DNA of 64,000 nt from Owenia fusiformis (GCA_903813345.2 CAIIXF020000012.1:24690184-24754183); one strand, 5' to 3'; positions 1 to 11,467 are shown, counted from the first letter of the stretch. Numbers and translations are program-made. The notes: a model not told the origin generated them from the letters alone.

Positions 1-215
1 CGCCTTAACATTTACCCGGAATGCCGAAAAACTAATCAGTTCTAAACTTTCATAGGTAGAAACATCCCTGAGAATTTCAAATGAATCCCTCAAAAGGTTT
101 GGCTGGAAACCTGTAAACGCAAGATTATTCGGGATGCCCAACCGCCCACCCACCCAACCGCCCTCACGCGGTGCGATAAAAATCGATATGTGTTTGTAAT
201 ATTGTGTTCACTTAA
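1..215. other. Unassigned flank at window start
   Basis: No coding signal or recognisable repeat was seen. A short run of CCCACCCACCCAACCGCC-like sequence lies near 145-165. Confidence 0.4.
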
Positions 216-789
216 GGACAACTGAAATAGGTTTTCTCAACTTGCAGCTACAAAAATGTGTTTTTTTCATTGTTAGCCCAACGTAGAGTTATTGCGATAG
301 CCATTATAAAACAAATGTTAGATAACTGTTAATGGTCATAAATAACGTAATAAAATTAACTGGTCAATCAGATTGGCCCCCACGTGATTAGTAACGTCAT
401 ACATAATATATAGTTTTAATGGTTGGTTTTGGTTCCTTGGTGATCAAGACGTCACGGCAACCATATGATTGTTGTGTAAACAAATAACAAAACACCTCGG
501 TATTATGAGGTCATGATTTGATGGACCAAAACGGGCCACGTGGGGACCAGTGAGAGATCACATGGGGGCCAATAACATCACAACCTATTCGAATATTGCT
601 TATTAAGCAGCTATAACGATCGTTAGAGTGAAATAATTTTCACAATACTGATGAGAAAACATGTCTCAATACATTTATCAAAAAAATATATTGATTGTCC
701 TTTAGGTCAAAGATACCATTTCATATCTGCTTTAAGATTAAAAAACCAATTGTCATTATCACTTTCATTTGTCAACAAATATAGTGTCA

Positions 790-1162
790 AGTGACATGCA
801 GGCCTGTCAACTGTCCCGCAATTTGCGTATTTGTCACGCATTTGCTGAAGAATTTGAAGTCACGCCAGTTATTTTTGCGTGACAGAAAATGTCACGCAAA
901 TACGCATTTTACCTGGTAATTGTCAAGCAAAAATATTTCTGTAGAAAATTTTCGAAAAAAGATCGTATACACAGCAAAAATACGAACGACGGGGAAAAAC
1001 TACGCATTTCGTTCGGACTTTTCACGCGAATAACGGATATGTCACGCATTCCGTTCGAAATTTTACGTACCTAACATACCTACCACATTTTGAGGGGAGG
1101 TGTTCAACATTTCCAAGTCACTCATGTTAGGTGTTCCCAAGTTGACAGGCCTGGACATGTGA
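790..1162. mobile_element. GTCACGC-family element, copy 1
   Basis: Short element bounded by inverted GGCCTGTCAAC (from 801) and GTTGACAGGCC (to 1151), with symmetry reaching into flanking GTGACATG/CATGTGAC. Inside are repeated GTCACGCATTTG and a CGAACG...CGTTCGG stretch. Three related copies lie at 2496, 5556 (reversed) and 16068. A 61-codon open frame here is incidental. It sits inside the larger 216-2396 element and is therefore younger than it. Confidence 0.65.
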
Positions 1163-1904
1163 CGCGGGGTAGTTAATTTAGACCATCGCAGACCACATCA
1201 CCATCAAATTGCCAATATTTCAACTACCTCTTGTGAGGGCATTTTAATTTGAAACATTTTGTGTTTTAATAAAGCTGGTGCGCCCATTTTCTATATTTAT
1301 CCATGAATCATTTACTACGACTACTATATTCATTCAGGAGCCGGGTAAAGTAAACCAATCAGAGAGACAAATTGCTTCTGGTTTTTAAGTAAAACATGAT
1401 TGTTGAAAATCTAATTAGCCATGAAATGTATACATCTTTCATGTATTGTATGAAACATTGTATGATTGATTTTTAATTTAATAAATTGAATTGAATTAAA
1501 GAACGGGTTTACCCAGATTATATAAGTTGATAAATATGTGACTGGATGCAAGTTCAGTGAGAAAATAATATTCTTAATTTCAAAACTTCAAAATGTGAGC
1601 ATTAGCGAGCGGCGAATCATTTGAAAATGTTCATAATGCGAGCGAAGCGGGGTAAACAAATATTTTAAAGATTTGAATACTGCGAGCGATGGGAGTCACA
1701 AATATTTTGCACAAAAAAATTTGCACCCACCTGAGAAAAAACCCGGAGTGCTTGATCTGAAGTGAATGCTTTGACCAATGAATGTATATCAACATATGCA
1801 CTTGTTTAAATCCTCAGAAAATAGCCAAAATCCAACATATGATTGACTGAAATCTACCAATCCGACTTTATCCCTAAAAGTATATACAATGTACATGTAT
1901 TTAA
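1163..1904. other. Interior of the 216-2396 element, no gene seen
   Basis: AT-rich, without a convincing reading frame. Near 1600-1700 there are loosely repeated 'gcgagcg' motifs, and at 1715-1745 a TTTGCACCCACCTGAG stretch that recurs in the element at 25029-25229. Confidence 0.4.
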
Positions 1905-2495
1905 AGCAGATATGAAATGGTATTTTTAACCTAAAGGAATCAATATAATTTTTTGATAAATGTATTTGGACATGTTTTCTCATCAGTAGTGCGAAAACTA
2001 TTTCACTCTAACGATCGTTGTAGCTGCTTAATAAGCAATATTTGAATTGGTTGTGACGTTATTGGCCCCCACGTGATCTCTCACTGGTCCCCACGTGGCC
2101 CATAACGTCATAATGCCAAAATGTTTTGTTTTGGTTTACACTACAATCCTATGGTTGCCGTGACGTTGTGATTACTAAGGTACCAATAAACCAAAGCTAT
2201 GTTTTGTATATGACGTTACTTATCACGTGGGGGCCAATTTGATTGATCAGTTAGTTTTATTTCGTTATATATGACCGTTGGCAGTTATCTAACATTTATT
2301 TTATAATGGCTATCGCAAAAACTCTACGTTTGGCTTACAATGGAGAAAACCGCATTTGTGTAGCTGCAAGTTGAGAAAAGCTATTTCAGTTGTCCTTTAA
2401 CTCCTTCTGAACTGATCACTTTTTGAAAAACAAAAAAATGAAAAGTAAATGAATCGAGAAGCAAGAAAAGTTAGCAAGACATAGTAGGTTATACT

Positions 2496-2718
2496 GCCCT
2501 GTCAACCCTCACGCATTAGGCGTGATTGTCACGCATTTGCTGGAAAAATAGAAATCACGCATCAATTTAAATCACACATTTTGTTGAAATTTTTAAAAAT
2601 CGTTTTTTGTGAAATGCCGACATGGTAATATACCGAACGGTGAAAAAAAGCGAACGCATTTCGTTCGGTCTTTGCAAGCAATTGCCGTTTATGTCACACA
2701 TTTGGTACGAAATATGTG
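2496..2718 (+). mobile_element. GTCACGC-family element, copy 2, split by a MITE
   Basis: Starts with CTGCCCTGTCAACC and repeats 'cacgcat' motifs, then the CGAACGCATTTCGTTCGG core. It aligns along its length with the reversed copy at 5556-5829. At 2719 it is interrupted by the 2727-3300 element and appears to resume at 3309 (AAGCATTTATGCC), where the uninterrupted copy has ACGCATTTGTTTC. Confidence 0.7.
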
Positions 2719-2726
2719 TATTTATC

Positions 2727-3300
2727 TTACTCCCGTCGAGAGCTACTTAGATTTTGAAAGTATAGCTCTCTATCGCTAGAATCAACAGCTTAAGAATCCT
2801 GACTTCAAAGAAAATTCCAGGGAATTCAGCTGACTCATGTTGAACATTATATACCTGAAAATGTATCCTACGTCGCCATCTTTCATTCAGCTCAACTATA
2901 GAACGTCTCACTGCCCTATGTATCGATCAGGACTTCATTTTATTGGTCGTGTCAAAAGTTTTGGCCAGGTATATTCAATATGGCGGCTTGACGTTTCCCA
3001 AGTTGCGCATGCGTCGATAATATTTCCGTTTAACCGCCATATTGGAAATGGGTATCAAACAATGAATTCAAAAAACGATTAGAACTCCTGATCGCCATAG
3101 AAGCACATCCGCGATCCTACATGTACATGCACGGGGAAAGTAGACACATATGAGCCCATATGTAGGCTACAGTTTGAGACAAACCGTAAGCCGCTGAATG
3201 GCGCTGATCAAATTTAGATGTCACAATTCTTCAGCTGGAGATCCTCACGATGGAGAGCTATACTTTCAAAATCTAACATGGTAGCTCTCGACGGGAGTAA
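2727..3300. mobile_element. 574-bp MITE with 8-bp target duplication
   Basis: Ends are TTACTCCCGTCGAGAGCTAC and its reverse complement; the TIRs extend to about 55 bp with a few mismatches (AGATTTTGAAAGTATAGCTC is shared). The direct repeat TATTTATC flanks it at 2719-2726 and 3301-3308. An 8-bp duplication is typical of hAT-like elements, but the TIR is not the usual CAGGG type, so the superfamily is left open. The 81-codon frame inside (2837-3082) shows no transposase motif. Confidence 0.9.
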
Positions 3301-3308
3301 TATTTATC

Positions 3309-4408
3309 AAGCATTTATGCCACAGACACAGGAACAAGACAGAGTTCATTCCCCTCCCACTCGTATTACTTAGAAAAAAGATTACATTATGGCCAGGGTG
3401 CATGTTTTTCTGCATTCCTCAATTGAGTCACATGTCATTTTTCAAACAGGAATCACTCCTTCCACACATTGTCTACATCTTCAGGTTTTGCACAAAGAAT
3501 GCACTTATGTACCCTTTGCATTCGTTTGACTTCACTTCTTAAAAGAGATATTCGTCTTCACTCTTTCAAACTAAAATAAACCTGTGAACTCACCGCGCCA
3601 ATCAGTGTTCGTCGGCCAAATTTGACCGACGTTCTATATATGGTCATTCCTTCTGACATCATGGTTGAGCCCGGATTGACCAATGACATGCGCATATTTA
3701 ATTAGAACGCATTTGGTGTATGTTTCTTTAAGCTCGCTGATTGGTAGAAAAAAGGTCCGCGCGTAGGTCAAAAGTGATTTATTACCCAAACTGTCACCAG
3801 TACCCGTCGTGGGGGTGGGGATACTAAACTGTAATATGGTCTCTACTAGGCAGAGTGTAGTTTAACTAGATTCTGCACGCAGGGTAGCACTTATGTGCCT
3901 AGAAAAGACTGGTGAGAAGATTTGTTTTGTAAAATGTATAAAAAACAAGAAAATTCAGTGGTAAAAAATTCCTGAAAAGAACAGGTCCATTTAACAGACT
4001 ATTGGTCCACTTAGATTTTTTCTGAAAAACTCATTCTTCTATTTACTTTTAAAACCGATTGCAAGTTGTAGATAAACCTTTCTTCTTGAGATGTGCAATT
4101 TCAAAAAGTGGCATGAGTTTTCCGTTTCTTTGAACAATTGGCAGTAAGAACCCCTATCACAAGGCTGTCTGAATATGGGTACACACTATGTTTACCATCA
4201 AAATAATATCAAAAGTTATCATTATATAGAATTTAATATATGGAACATATGGCATACAAGTATTCGGAGAAGAAAATTGACAAAATCTAGCTATGTATGT
4301 AGTTTACCTATGCAAATCTAGAAAACATTGTCATTTTTCGTTCACTTTGTTATCAAGTTTTAGCATGGTGCTCATTCCCTTTCATTGAAAAGTTAACCGT
4401 CAGCCCAC
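3309..4408. other. Gene-less stretch
   Basis: No exon, RNA gene or clear repeat was recognised. At 3590-3760 there is moderately GC-rich sequence with CCAATCA/TGATTGG motifs in opposite orientation, which could be a promoter-like remnant or a weak inverted repeat. Confidence 0.35.
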
Positions 4409-4490
4409 ACTCCCACAAAAAAAGATATTGAAACTGTATAATGCAGAGACTGTAAAGTAGCTTCTCTGCAAATATCATTTTTGTGGGAGT
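4409..4490. repeat. 82-nt imperfect hairpin
   Basis: ACTCCCACAAAAAAAGATAT at 4409 pairs with AATATCATTTTTGTGGGAGT ending at 4490. A second stem, TGCAGAG with CTCTGCA, lies inside. The size and shape resemble either a small MITE or a microRNA-like precursor; nothing in the sequence decides between them. Confidence 0.6.
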
Positions 4491-5555
4491 CTAAAACTTA
4501 ACTTTTGTGATGAAAATAAGCCTCACTGGTTTATGTTTTCAATATGGCTGCTAACCCGGGCATAAATGTACACTACATTACTGCATGTACAGATTAGGCC
4601 ATTCAAAATTAATTATATGCTGGCATTCTGTTGCCATATATTTTATGATATATATTGAGGGTGGATTTCTCTGAATTATCTGTATTTCAAATATGGGAAC
4701 TGCAAATTGGCAAATAACTTTAAAATTAAGTGTACATTCAAACATTTAATTTCAAATGCCAAATAAAATGCCAAATGCCAATGGGCATTTAGTTAAAGTG
4801 ACCCTATAACTATTTGGAATATAGCAAACATGTTTAGAAAACTGGCGAGAAGCAATTGAAATAAGAAAATCCAATATTTTTGAAGTGCCCTTGTGTGTAT
4901 TTAATTGCAGTCATTTTATTCTAATTGCCCATGGGCATTTAAAATAATAATCACATACAAACTCTTAAAACATGCTTAGGATACTGTTAGAGTCTCAAAA
5001 GGCAACAAGAACATTCATTTTTGAAACAAGAAAATTTAGTCCCCCTAAAAATGCCCATATCGATATTTATTTTCAAGATTTTTAGGTTATTGCCCATGAT
5101 AATTTATTAAAAAATATTTTTATTTCCATTCACATGTCTTATTATCAGTAACAATCAAAATAAAGCCAATTGCTTTCATTTCTTGGATTAGAAACAGTAA
5201 AATTTTGACAAAGATAGCAACTCTCAAAGTTGACCTTTAAACCTCCCTAGTGTAAAGGTCAAATGTCAAAACTCTCAAAAATTACATTTTAAGTAATGAG
5301 TCATACTTCCTCTTCAATTCCATGTCAATATATACTTGTTTTGTAGGGGGGCTAAAAGAGGGGTTTACCGCCACCTGTCCTTTATTGAACGACGGCTAAA
5401 GATTTTACAATAGTTCATGGTGTTCCAGATGGAATCACTTCTAGCCATGGATTGGCTAGAGACTCGAGTAATACCTGGGTACCTTGGTAATTCAAGTAGA
5501 AAATCCAAATATAAATAGGCAGTTTCCTTATTATAGGTAGGGGTAGGTGTGAATA
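4491..5555. other. Gene-less stretch with CCCATGGGCATTT motifs
   Basis: No coding signal. The palindrome-centred motif TGCCCATGGGCATTTA or close variants occurs at about 4783, 4928, 5051 and 5092, and again elsewhere in the window (14180, 14270, 26790, 26850). From 5340 there is a short GC-richer segment including GGATTGGCTAGAGACTCG, which recurs near 22500. Confidence 0.4.
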
Positions 5556-5829
5556 TTTTCGAAACAAATGCGTGATATATACACATATTTTGTACCAAAT
5601 GCGTGACATAAACGGCAATCGCATGCAAAGACCGAACGGAATGCGTTCGCTTTTTTCGCTGTTCGGTATTTTACCATGTCGGCATTTCACAAAAAATGAT
5701 TTTTAAAAATGTCAACAAAATGCGTGATTTGCGTGATATTTCATCATACACGCAAAATTAATGCGTGATTTCTATTTTTCAAGCAAATGCGTGACAATCA
5801 TGTCACATGCGTGAAGGTTGACAGGGCAG
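5556..5829 (-). mobile_element. GTCACGC-family element, copy 3
   Basis: Reverse-strand copy ending GGTTGACAGGGCAG at 5829. It contains repeated CAAATGCGTGAC and the GAACGGAATGCGTTCG core. It is the uninterrupted counterpart of copy 2 and shows what the 2727-3300 insertion site looked like before insertion. Overlapping minus-strand open frames here are incidental. Confidence 0.7.
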
Positions 5830-5975
5830 TGCTATGCATGGCAACAATTCATCTTAATGTGTGAGCCTCCAATTTTTGTGAGATTTTTGAAATCTTAACT
5901 AGTTTCTACTGCATTGTGGGATAACTGAGTTCCGGTCTGAAGCTGGGTAAATGTAATACTTTTGACGGCAAAACG

Positions 5976-7131
5976 AAACCAGAACAACGGCAACGCCAAA
6001 GCGTAGCGAATCCCATCGAACAGCCATGGATGGCATTTTTACAAACAAAGTATATAGCAAAAATGGCAGCCATTTTTCAAAATGGCCGCCTTCTACCAAA
6101 AGTGTCATTAGACCATGTGCCATATTCACATACCAAATATGAACAAAATCGCTCCACTACTTTTCAAGTTATAGTAAAATACGTTAAAATGGCGGCCATT
6201 TTTCAAAATGGCCGCCTTCTACCAAAAGTGTCATTAGACAGTGTGCCATGCTTATAGTATTCACATACCAAATATGAAAAAATCGCTTCACTACTTTTCG
6301 AGTTATAGTAACATACATTAAAATGGCGGCCATTTTTCAAAGAATTTTTCAAAATGGCCGCCTTCTACCAAAAGTGTCATAGGACAGTGTGTCATGCTTA
6401 TAGTATTCACATACCAAATATGAACAAAATCGCTCTATTGTATTGTATTTTGTTTACCACCAATGAAGGTGAGCAATACCTCTTGGGTATATCCCGTATA
6501 TATACGGTCGTAATTTACGTAATTATCCTGGAAGATAGACCCAGAAACCCCTCCTTGAAGGAGCCCTGTGTTCTTTTATGTGCACTCATACATAGACATA
6601 CAAGTACACACCACAGCCTTTTGTACGAGTTGCGGACCACTCAGTCAAACACCCTGAAGTACTTCACGCAAACAAGCAAATTTAGTCTTGCCTGAACCGG
6701 GGATCGAATCCGGGACCTATTGCGTAAGAGGTACCTGCGCTACCGCTGAGCCACACGAGTTACAGCAAAAATCGTAAAATAACGAGTAAAGGCCGCCATT
6801 TTTCAAGATGGCTGCCATGTGCTTCTTAAATATCTACACTTCTAGCTTTATTAATGTCCTATATAATTTTTTTACATCTTAAACATATTGCTATTACAAT
6901 TTTACATATTGCACCTAAATTACTGTAAATTCGGCACTAAAATGGCCGCCATTTTGAAATGAGCAGCCATTTTGAAAATCAGCTTTCGAGCAGAACTTCT
7001 ACCCCCATAGGGTATATGTGTCGAAATATGAACAAAATCGTGCCAACGGTATTTTAGTTATTGCCTGGACGGACGAACGGACGGACGGAGGCGTTCCCTA
7101 TATCCCTCCGAACTTCGTTCGATGGGATAAT
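5976..7131. mobile_element. GGCGGCC-hairpin repeat element, copy 1
   Basis: Begins CCAGAACAACGGCAACGCC, then GCGAATCCCATCGAAC, and ends CGAACTTCGTTCGATGGGAT, so an inverted TCCCATCGAAC/GTTCGATGGGA marks the edges. In between are about three tandem units of ~126 bp. Each contains a hairpin, GGCGGCCATTTT facing AAAATGGCCGCC, followed by TCTACCAAAAGTGTCATTAG. A SINE (6436-6756) interrupts the third unit. The tail holds a GACGGACGGACGG run. Start and end match the second copy at 7452-8607. No transposase is present. Confidence 0.75.
6436..6756 (-). mobile_element. tRNA-derived SINE
   Basis: Reading the minus strand, a tRNA-like head carries an A box (TGGCTCAGCGGTA, 6753-6741) and a B box (GGATTCGATCC, 6711-6701) 29 bases apart, as in RNA polymerase III promoters. 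A non-tRNA body of about 250 bp follows and ends in a short (ACAAT)n-type tail at 6436-6452. The head starts flush against repeat sequence (GAGTTACAGC) that in the uninterrupted repeat lies about ten bases beyond the sequence left of the tail, so ~10 bases of target were lost or replaced. The head folds only partly as a tRNA, so it is not called as a tRNA gene. Confidence 0.75.
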
Positions 7132-7451
7132 TACCTTGTGCCCCTTGTGATAATTACAAAAAATGGCGACTTCCATGAGCTAAATTCGCCATGTCGAATG
7201 TTGCTGTTGTTTCAAATTTGCAAAGGTAAATTTGTATTTGCTTTTGATAATTTCAAATATTCCCTCCATTTTCTACTTTTCCATTATTTGTGATTTCGTT
7301 TTTTTCGTTTCGTTGCACATTTCGATATATGTAATACGCTACTGTGCATGCTCAAAAATTAAAAATGGAAAAATTGAAAAATGATCTAATGTTATCCGTA
7401 GTAAATCTTCGATAAAAGACTAAACAGTACAAATAGTATAATGTTGATGAA
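7132..7451. other. Spacer between the two hairpin elements
   Basis: AT-rich sequence with no recognisable gene. A short open frame over 7018-7293 mostly reads element tail and spacer. Confidence 0.4.
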
Positions 7452-8607
7452 GAACCAGAACAACGGCAACGCCATAGCGTAGCGAATCCCATCGAACAGA
7501 AATGGCTGGCATTTTTACAAACGAAATATATATCATAAAATAACACACATAAGAAAGGCCACCATTTTCAAAATGGTTGCTCACAAGCTAAGTTGTCATC
7601 AGAAGTAATATGCTTTTTTTATCGTATTCACATACCAAATATGAACAAAATCGCTCCACTACTTTTTGAGTTATAGTAGAATATTATAAAATGGTGGCCA
7701 TTTTTCAAAATGGCCGCCTACTACAAAAAGTGTCATTAGACAGTGTGCCATGCTTATAGTATTCACTTAATAAATATGAACAAAATCGCTCCACTACTTT
7801 TCATGTTACAGCAAAAATCGTAAAATAACAAGTAAAGGCCGAGTAAAACACATTTAAATGGTGGCCATTTTTCAAAATGGCCACCTTTTACCAAAAGTGT
7901 CATTAGACAGTGTACCATGCTTATAGTATTCACATACAAAATATGAACAAAATCGCCTCACCACTTTTCGAGTTAAATTAAAATACGTTAAAATGGTGGC
8001 CATTTTTCAAAATGGCCGCCTTCTACCAAAAGTGTCATTAGACAGTGTATCATGCTTATAGTATTCACAAACCAAATATGAACAAAATCGCTCCACTACT
8101 TTTTGAGTTATAGTAAAATATGTTAAAATGGTGGCCATTTTTCAAAATGGCCACCTACTACCAAAAGTGTCATTAGACAGTGAGCTATGCTTATAGTATT
8201 CACATACCAAATATGAACAAAATCGCTCCACTACTTAGAGTTACAACAAAAATCGTAAAATAACGAGTAAAGGCGGCCATTTTTCAAGATGGCTGCCATG
8301 TGCTTCTTTAATATCTACATTTCTTTATCAATGTCCTATATAATTTTTTTACATTTAAAACATATTGCTATTACAGTTTTACATATTGCACCTAAATTAC
8401 TGCAAAATCGGCACTAAAATGGCCGCCATTTTAAAATGAGCAGCCATTTAGAAAAACGGCTTTTGAACAGAACTTCTACCCCCATAAGGTATATGTGTAC
8501 AAAATATGAACAAAATCGGGCCGACGGTATTTGAGTTATTGCCCAGACGGACGTACAGACAGACGGACGCATTGCCTATATCCCACGAACTTCGTTCGAT
8601 GGGATAA
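7452..8607. mobile_element. GGCGGCC-hairpin repeat element, copy 2
   Basis: Same start (AACCAGAACAACGGCAACGC) and end (AACTTCGTTCGATGGGATAA) as copy 1, but with about five hairpin units (GGTGGCCATTTTTCAAAATGGCC at several phases between 7690 and 8150). It also has the shared 3' portion with ATATTGCTATTACA and the 'acggacg' run. No SINE is present, so it shows the pre-insertion structure of copy 1. Unit number differs between copies, suggesting slippage or unequal exchange. Confidence 0.75.
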
Positions 8608-9250
8608 TCTTCTTTCAACTTGCTTTGAAATTCCTTCGAGATACACGATAAGGAATAGGTTTTAAGTGTGGGGGAGAAAAACTGCCAATTCGACCCCGCA
8701 TTTGTGGGGGTATGACTGGGGGATTTAAATTGTAAATTTTACTTTTAGTTTTATGCTGATTTCAGAGGTATTTCTGTTCTTCCCTACACTGGAATTGCTG
8801 AGGCGTTGCGCCTCCAAACAATTGCAATCAAAGAAATGCGCCTCGTGGTTATTCCTTGCGCCACTTACAAACCCTACACGTTGTTTCTCCGCCTCAAAAG
8901 ATTTAAAATAACAAAAAAATCTTACCGAGAAGTCTGAGTTTTGTCAGTACACGTATGCAGTGTTTTATCGAACGCATACTTTCTTGCTTCAATTACAGGA
9001 TTAATATGGAAGAAAAGCGAACGTTCGCTATTTCAGTTGACCGATCGCAAATTCATGTCGTTCGCATCTTATATGCAGAACTTTACCGAACGCACATTTA
9101 TGTGGTTCAATGACAGATTAACGTGGACGAAACGAATTGTTCGCTATTTCAAACGACCGAACCGAACGCCAGAGGGGGAGCAGTGTCTTCAAGAAAAAAC
9201 AGATCGAATTTGTGTTAAATTACCACCCTTACATCAAAGCACAATGTCTT
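8608..9250. other. Gene-less stretch with a 118-bp duplication
   Basis: Sequence starting at 8955 (ATGCAG...ATCGAACGCATA) recurs in diverged form at 9073 (ATGCAG...ACCGAACGCACA), a 118-bp tandem duplication. It makes an open frame of 113 codons (8941-9282) that reads repeat and has no family match, so it is not called as a gene. Confidence 0.45.
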
Positions 9251-9745
9251 ATGTACACCAGGTTCGCCCCCCCCCACCTTAGTTGGCCCAGAATTTAGGT
9301 TAGTTTTTGGCTGAGACAACATAAAATGATGCTCTCAGGTTTTGGGCTCCAAAATTCTCTAAGGCCTCAAAAATGGGCCTTTTTGTTCCCAAAAATTTTG
9401 TAGTGCCTCAAAAATTGGGTCATTTAGGACATATTTTGGCATTTTTAGTCCTTTTCGACCGTTTTATCAAAATAAGCCATAACTTTTCAAAATTCGGGCC
9501 CAATTTTTGGCGATAGGGGCCCAAATAAATTTCCAGACTCAACGTCTGCCCACCCTTGTTAATTGCTGGATCCGCCACTGTAATAACACATATAAAATGT
9601 TGCACTTTGTGAGTAAAAAATATTAAAATGTTGCACTTTCAGAATCACAAAATCCCAAAATGTTGCAGTTTTACAAAAATCCAAAAAAACACAAAAATGT
9701 TACAAAATCCTCTCTACAAAAAATTCCTGGGGAGAGCACTGAATT
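9251..9745. repeat. Dispersed GGGCCC / GGATCCGCCACTG-type repeat
   Basis: A C-run (9268) is followed by GGCCTCAAAAATGGGCC-like segments and ends in CTGGATCCGCCACTG (9570). It continues as TGTTGCACTTT repeats to TTCCTGGGGAGAGCACTG (9725-9743). Related GGATCC/GGGCCC stretches occur at 10206-10380, 10980-11095, 22262-22345 and 56893-56960, so this looks like a high-copy decayed family of unknown class. Confidence 0.5.
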
Positions 9746-9942
9746 TGTACCATGGCATAACTTCTACAAATAAATTTTTGAGCATCTAGACCAAAATTCC
9801 CGGAAATCCCCATGCGATTAAACATGGGAGTTTTTTGTTTTCACATTTTTTCTCGGCCTGTAATTAACTGGGACCCCTGTAAATTTGTAAGTCATGAACT
9901 TTTTTACATATTTGTACAGAAATTGATAAATATTGCCCGTGT

Positions 9943-10064
9943 CACATTTGCTCTGATCCATCGGCCGGCGCTCGGACGATTGAGTGTTTTGCTCAATATT
10001 GTATTCGATCTTGAACGAAATACTCAATCAGCCGGGCGCCGTAGTGAAAATCGGGGCAAATGTG
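9943..10064. repeat. 122-bp imperfect hairpin (MITE-like)
   Basis: CACATTTGCTCTGAT at 9943 faces ATCGGGGCAAATGTG ending at 10064. The inverted match continues inward through GGCGCTCGG/CCGGGCGCC and GATTGAGT/ACTCAATC. A 147-codon open frame on the plus strand (9812-10255) simply reads across it. Confidence 0.6.
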
Positions 10065-10509
10065 GCCAAGGCATCGTGCATTGTTATTATCAGGACTCCC
10101 TTGAAGACCCCTTAGGACTGTGCTTTATTGCTATTCTAAGGGGTCTCCATTGGTCCCATTTTGATCATTTGCATATTCACATTTTTTTCAAAAAACATAT
10201 GGGTCTTAGGGGCGGATCTGTGAAACAACAAGGGGGGAGCAAACTTCTGGACTGAGGAAAAAATTTTGGGCCCCTAAAACCAAAGAGAGGGCCCAAATTT
10301 TGAAATTTGAGGCCCATTTTCTTCAATATTTGGCTTAAAATTAAAAAATAAGGCCTTGGAAGGCCCATTTATTTATTTTTTCCGGCTTTTATAGCCCATT
10401 TATTTCATTTATATTATACACAATATACATAATATATATTAAAGTAGAAAAACGTGTGCCAGAAAAAAAGAAAATAAAGGTAGATGTCACATTGGTAAGG
10501 AGGCTTTTT

Positions 10510-10985
10510 CATTTTTAACATAGTTTATAAGTCGGGGATGTAAAATTTGTTTACAAATGTCACACAGCGAAGATTTTTTATGCATTTTAACTAATAGATT
10601 ATTAAAGTAAAGCGCTCTGTGCAGCATTTTATATTGGAAGTACTGTAGTCTCACGTTGTTTGTTATTGTTTTTGTTAATAAGTACAGTGTTTCCAGTTAA
10701 TGTCAATGTTATTATCCAGTTTCTCTATCCATTTCGCCCGTGTCTTGTCTGGTTTACATTGACTTGGTAGGTTGGTGGTACATGAAACTATTCTGTGATC
10801 CACTGTCTAAATATCTCTCATAAAGATTTTGATTATGTGGATTTTCAACTTGTATATTTCGCTTCCATCCTTGTGGAATACCTTGTATTATACCATGTAG
10901 GTATAAGAAATTATTTCCAGTTATATCATATTTTTGTTATACTTGGTTGAAATTCATAAGTTCCCCACTGTCTCTGTATAGGCCC
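10510..10985 (-). pseudogene. Decayed L1/Tx1-type LINE ORF2, C-terminal fragment
   Basis: The minus strand encodes, in broken frames, the region that follows the reverse transcriptase domain in L1/Tx1-like LINEs. The best piece is YFQYKMLHRALYFNNLL, followed by VKMHKKSSLCDIC (about 10665-10560), the same place where the better-kept LINE at 45331-48220 has FQFKILHNILICQDKL and a CLYC zinc-binding start. A frame upstream reads KPDKTRAKWIEKLDNNI. Several stops and frame changes make it non-functional. It lies inside the GGGCCC-type repeat. The reverse transcriptase core and 3' tail are missing. Confidence 0.7.
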
Positions 10986-11467
10986 ATTTATGATAAAAAA
11001 GGGCCACTTTATGGGGTCTTAAGGCCTTTTTTGGCTCAAAAATTTTTTGGGCCTCTTTTTTTCTTGGCCAACCCAAGGGGGGACACCTAAGAGCAGTCAT
11101 TTTTAACAGCCTAATTTAATTAATTGTAAAGATATTTTGCTAGAGTTTCTGTCCGCTGAACCCATGTTTATTGAAACAAGGTACATTGATTCTCTGAGAT
11201 GCAATGGTATTGATTTTGAAATAAATTTTTGAATTGCTAACATGCCCCTAATTTTTGAAAAATGATTTTGTGTGGTCATGAGGCAAGAATGGCCCCGTGA
11301 GGCAAGAATGGCAGTTCTATCAGAAACCTTTTAATTGTAGGTGTTTCCAAAGTCTTACTGAAGTAGGGCAAAAAGGGCCACTATTTACCCCGCTGTCCCC
11401 TACATCAGAAAAATTAATTTGAGAAAAGTAAGTTGACAATAAATATCTTACGAACTCGCGGCGATAC

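Larger units (their letters stand above)
216..2396. mobile_element. DNA transposon with ~0.5-kb terminal inverted repeats
   Basis: Sequence 216-737 reappears reverse-complemented at 1905-2396. The outer ends read GGACAACTGAAATA on both sides and the arms carry shared GGCCCCCACGTGAT-type motifs. TTAA lies at both edges (212-215 and 2397-2400, with one extra base on the right), which would fit the TTAA target duplication of piggyBac or Kolobok elements; that assignment is inference. The arms have clearly diverged from one another. The middle (738-1904) has no transposase reading frame and holds a second, smaller element (790-1162), so this is a decayed or non-autonomous copy. Confidence 0.75.

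Noticed and set aside
6694-6762. Functional tRNA gene
   Set aside because: Boxes are present but the fold is incomplete and it is attached to a SINE body and tail.
8941-9282. 113-codon open frame as a gene
   Set aside because: Made of a 118-bp duplication with no family resemblance.
9812-10255. 147-codon open frame as a gene
   Set aside because: Reads through a MITE-like hairpin and a GGGCCC-type dispersed repeat.
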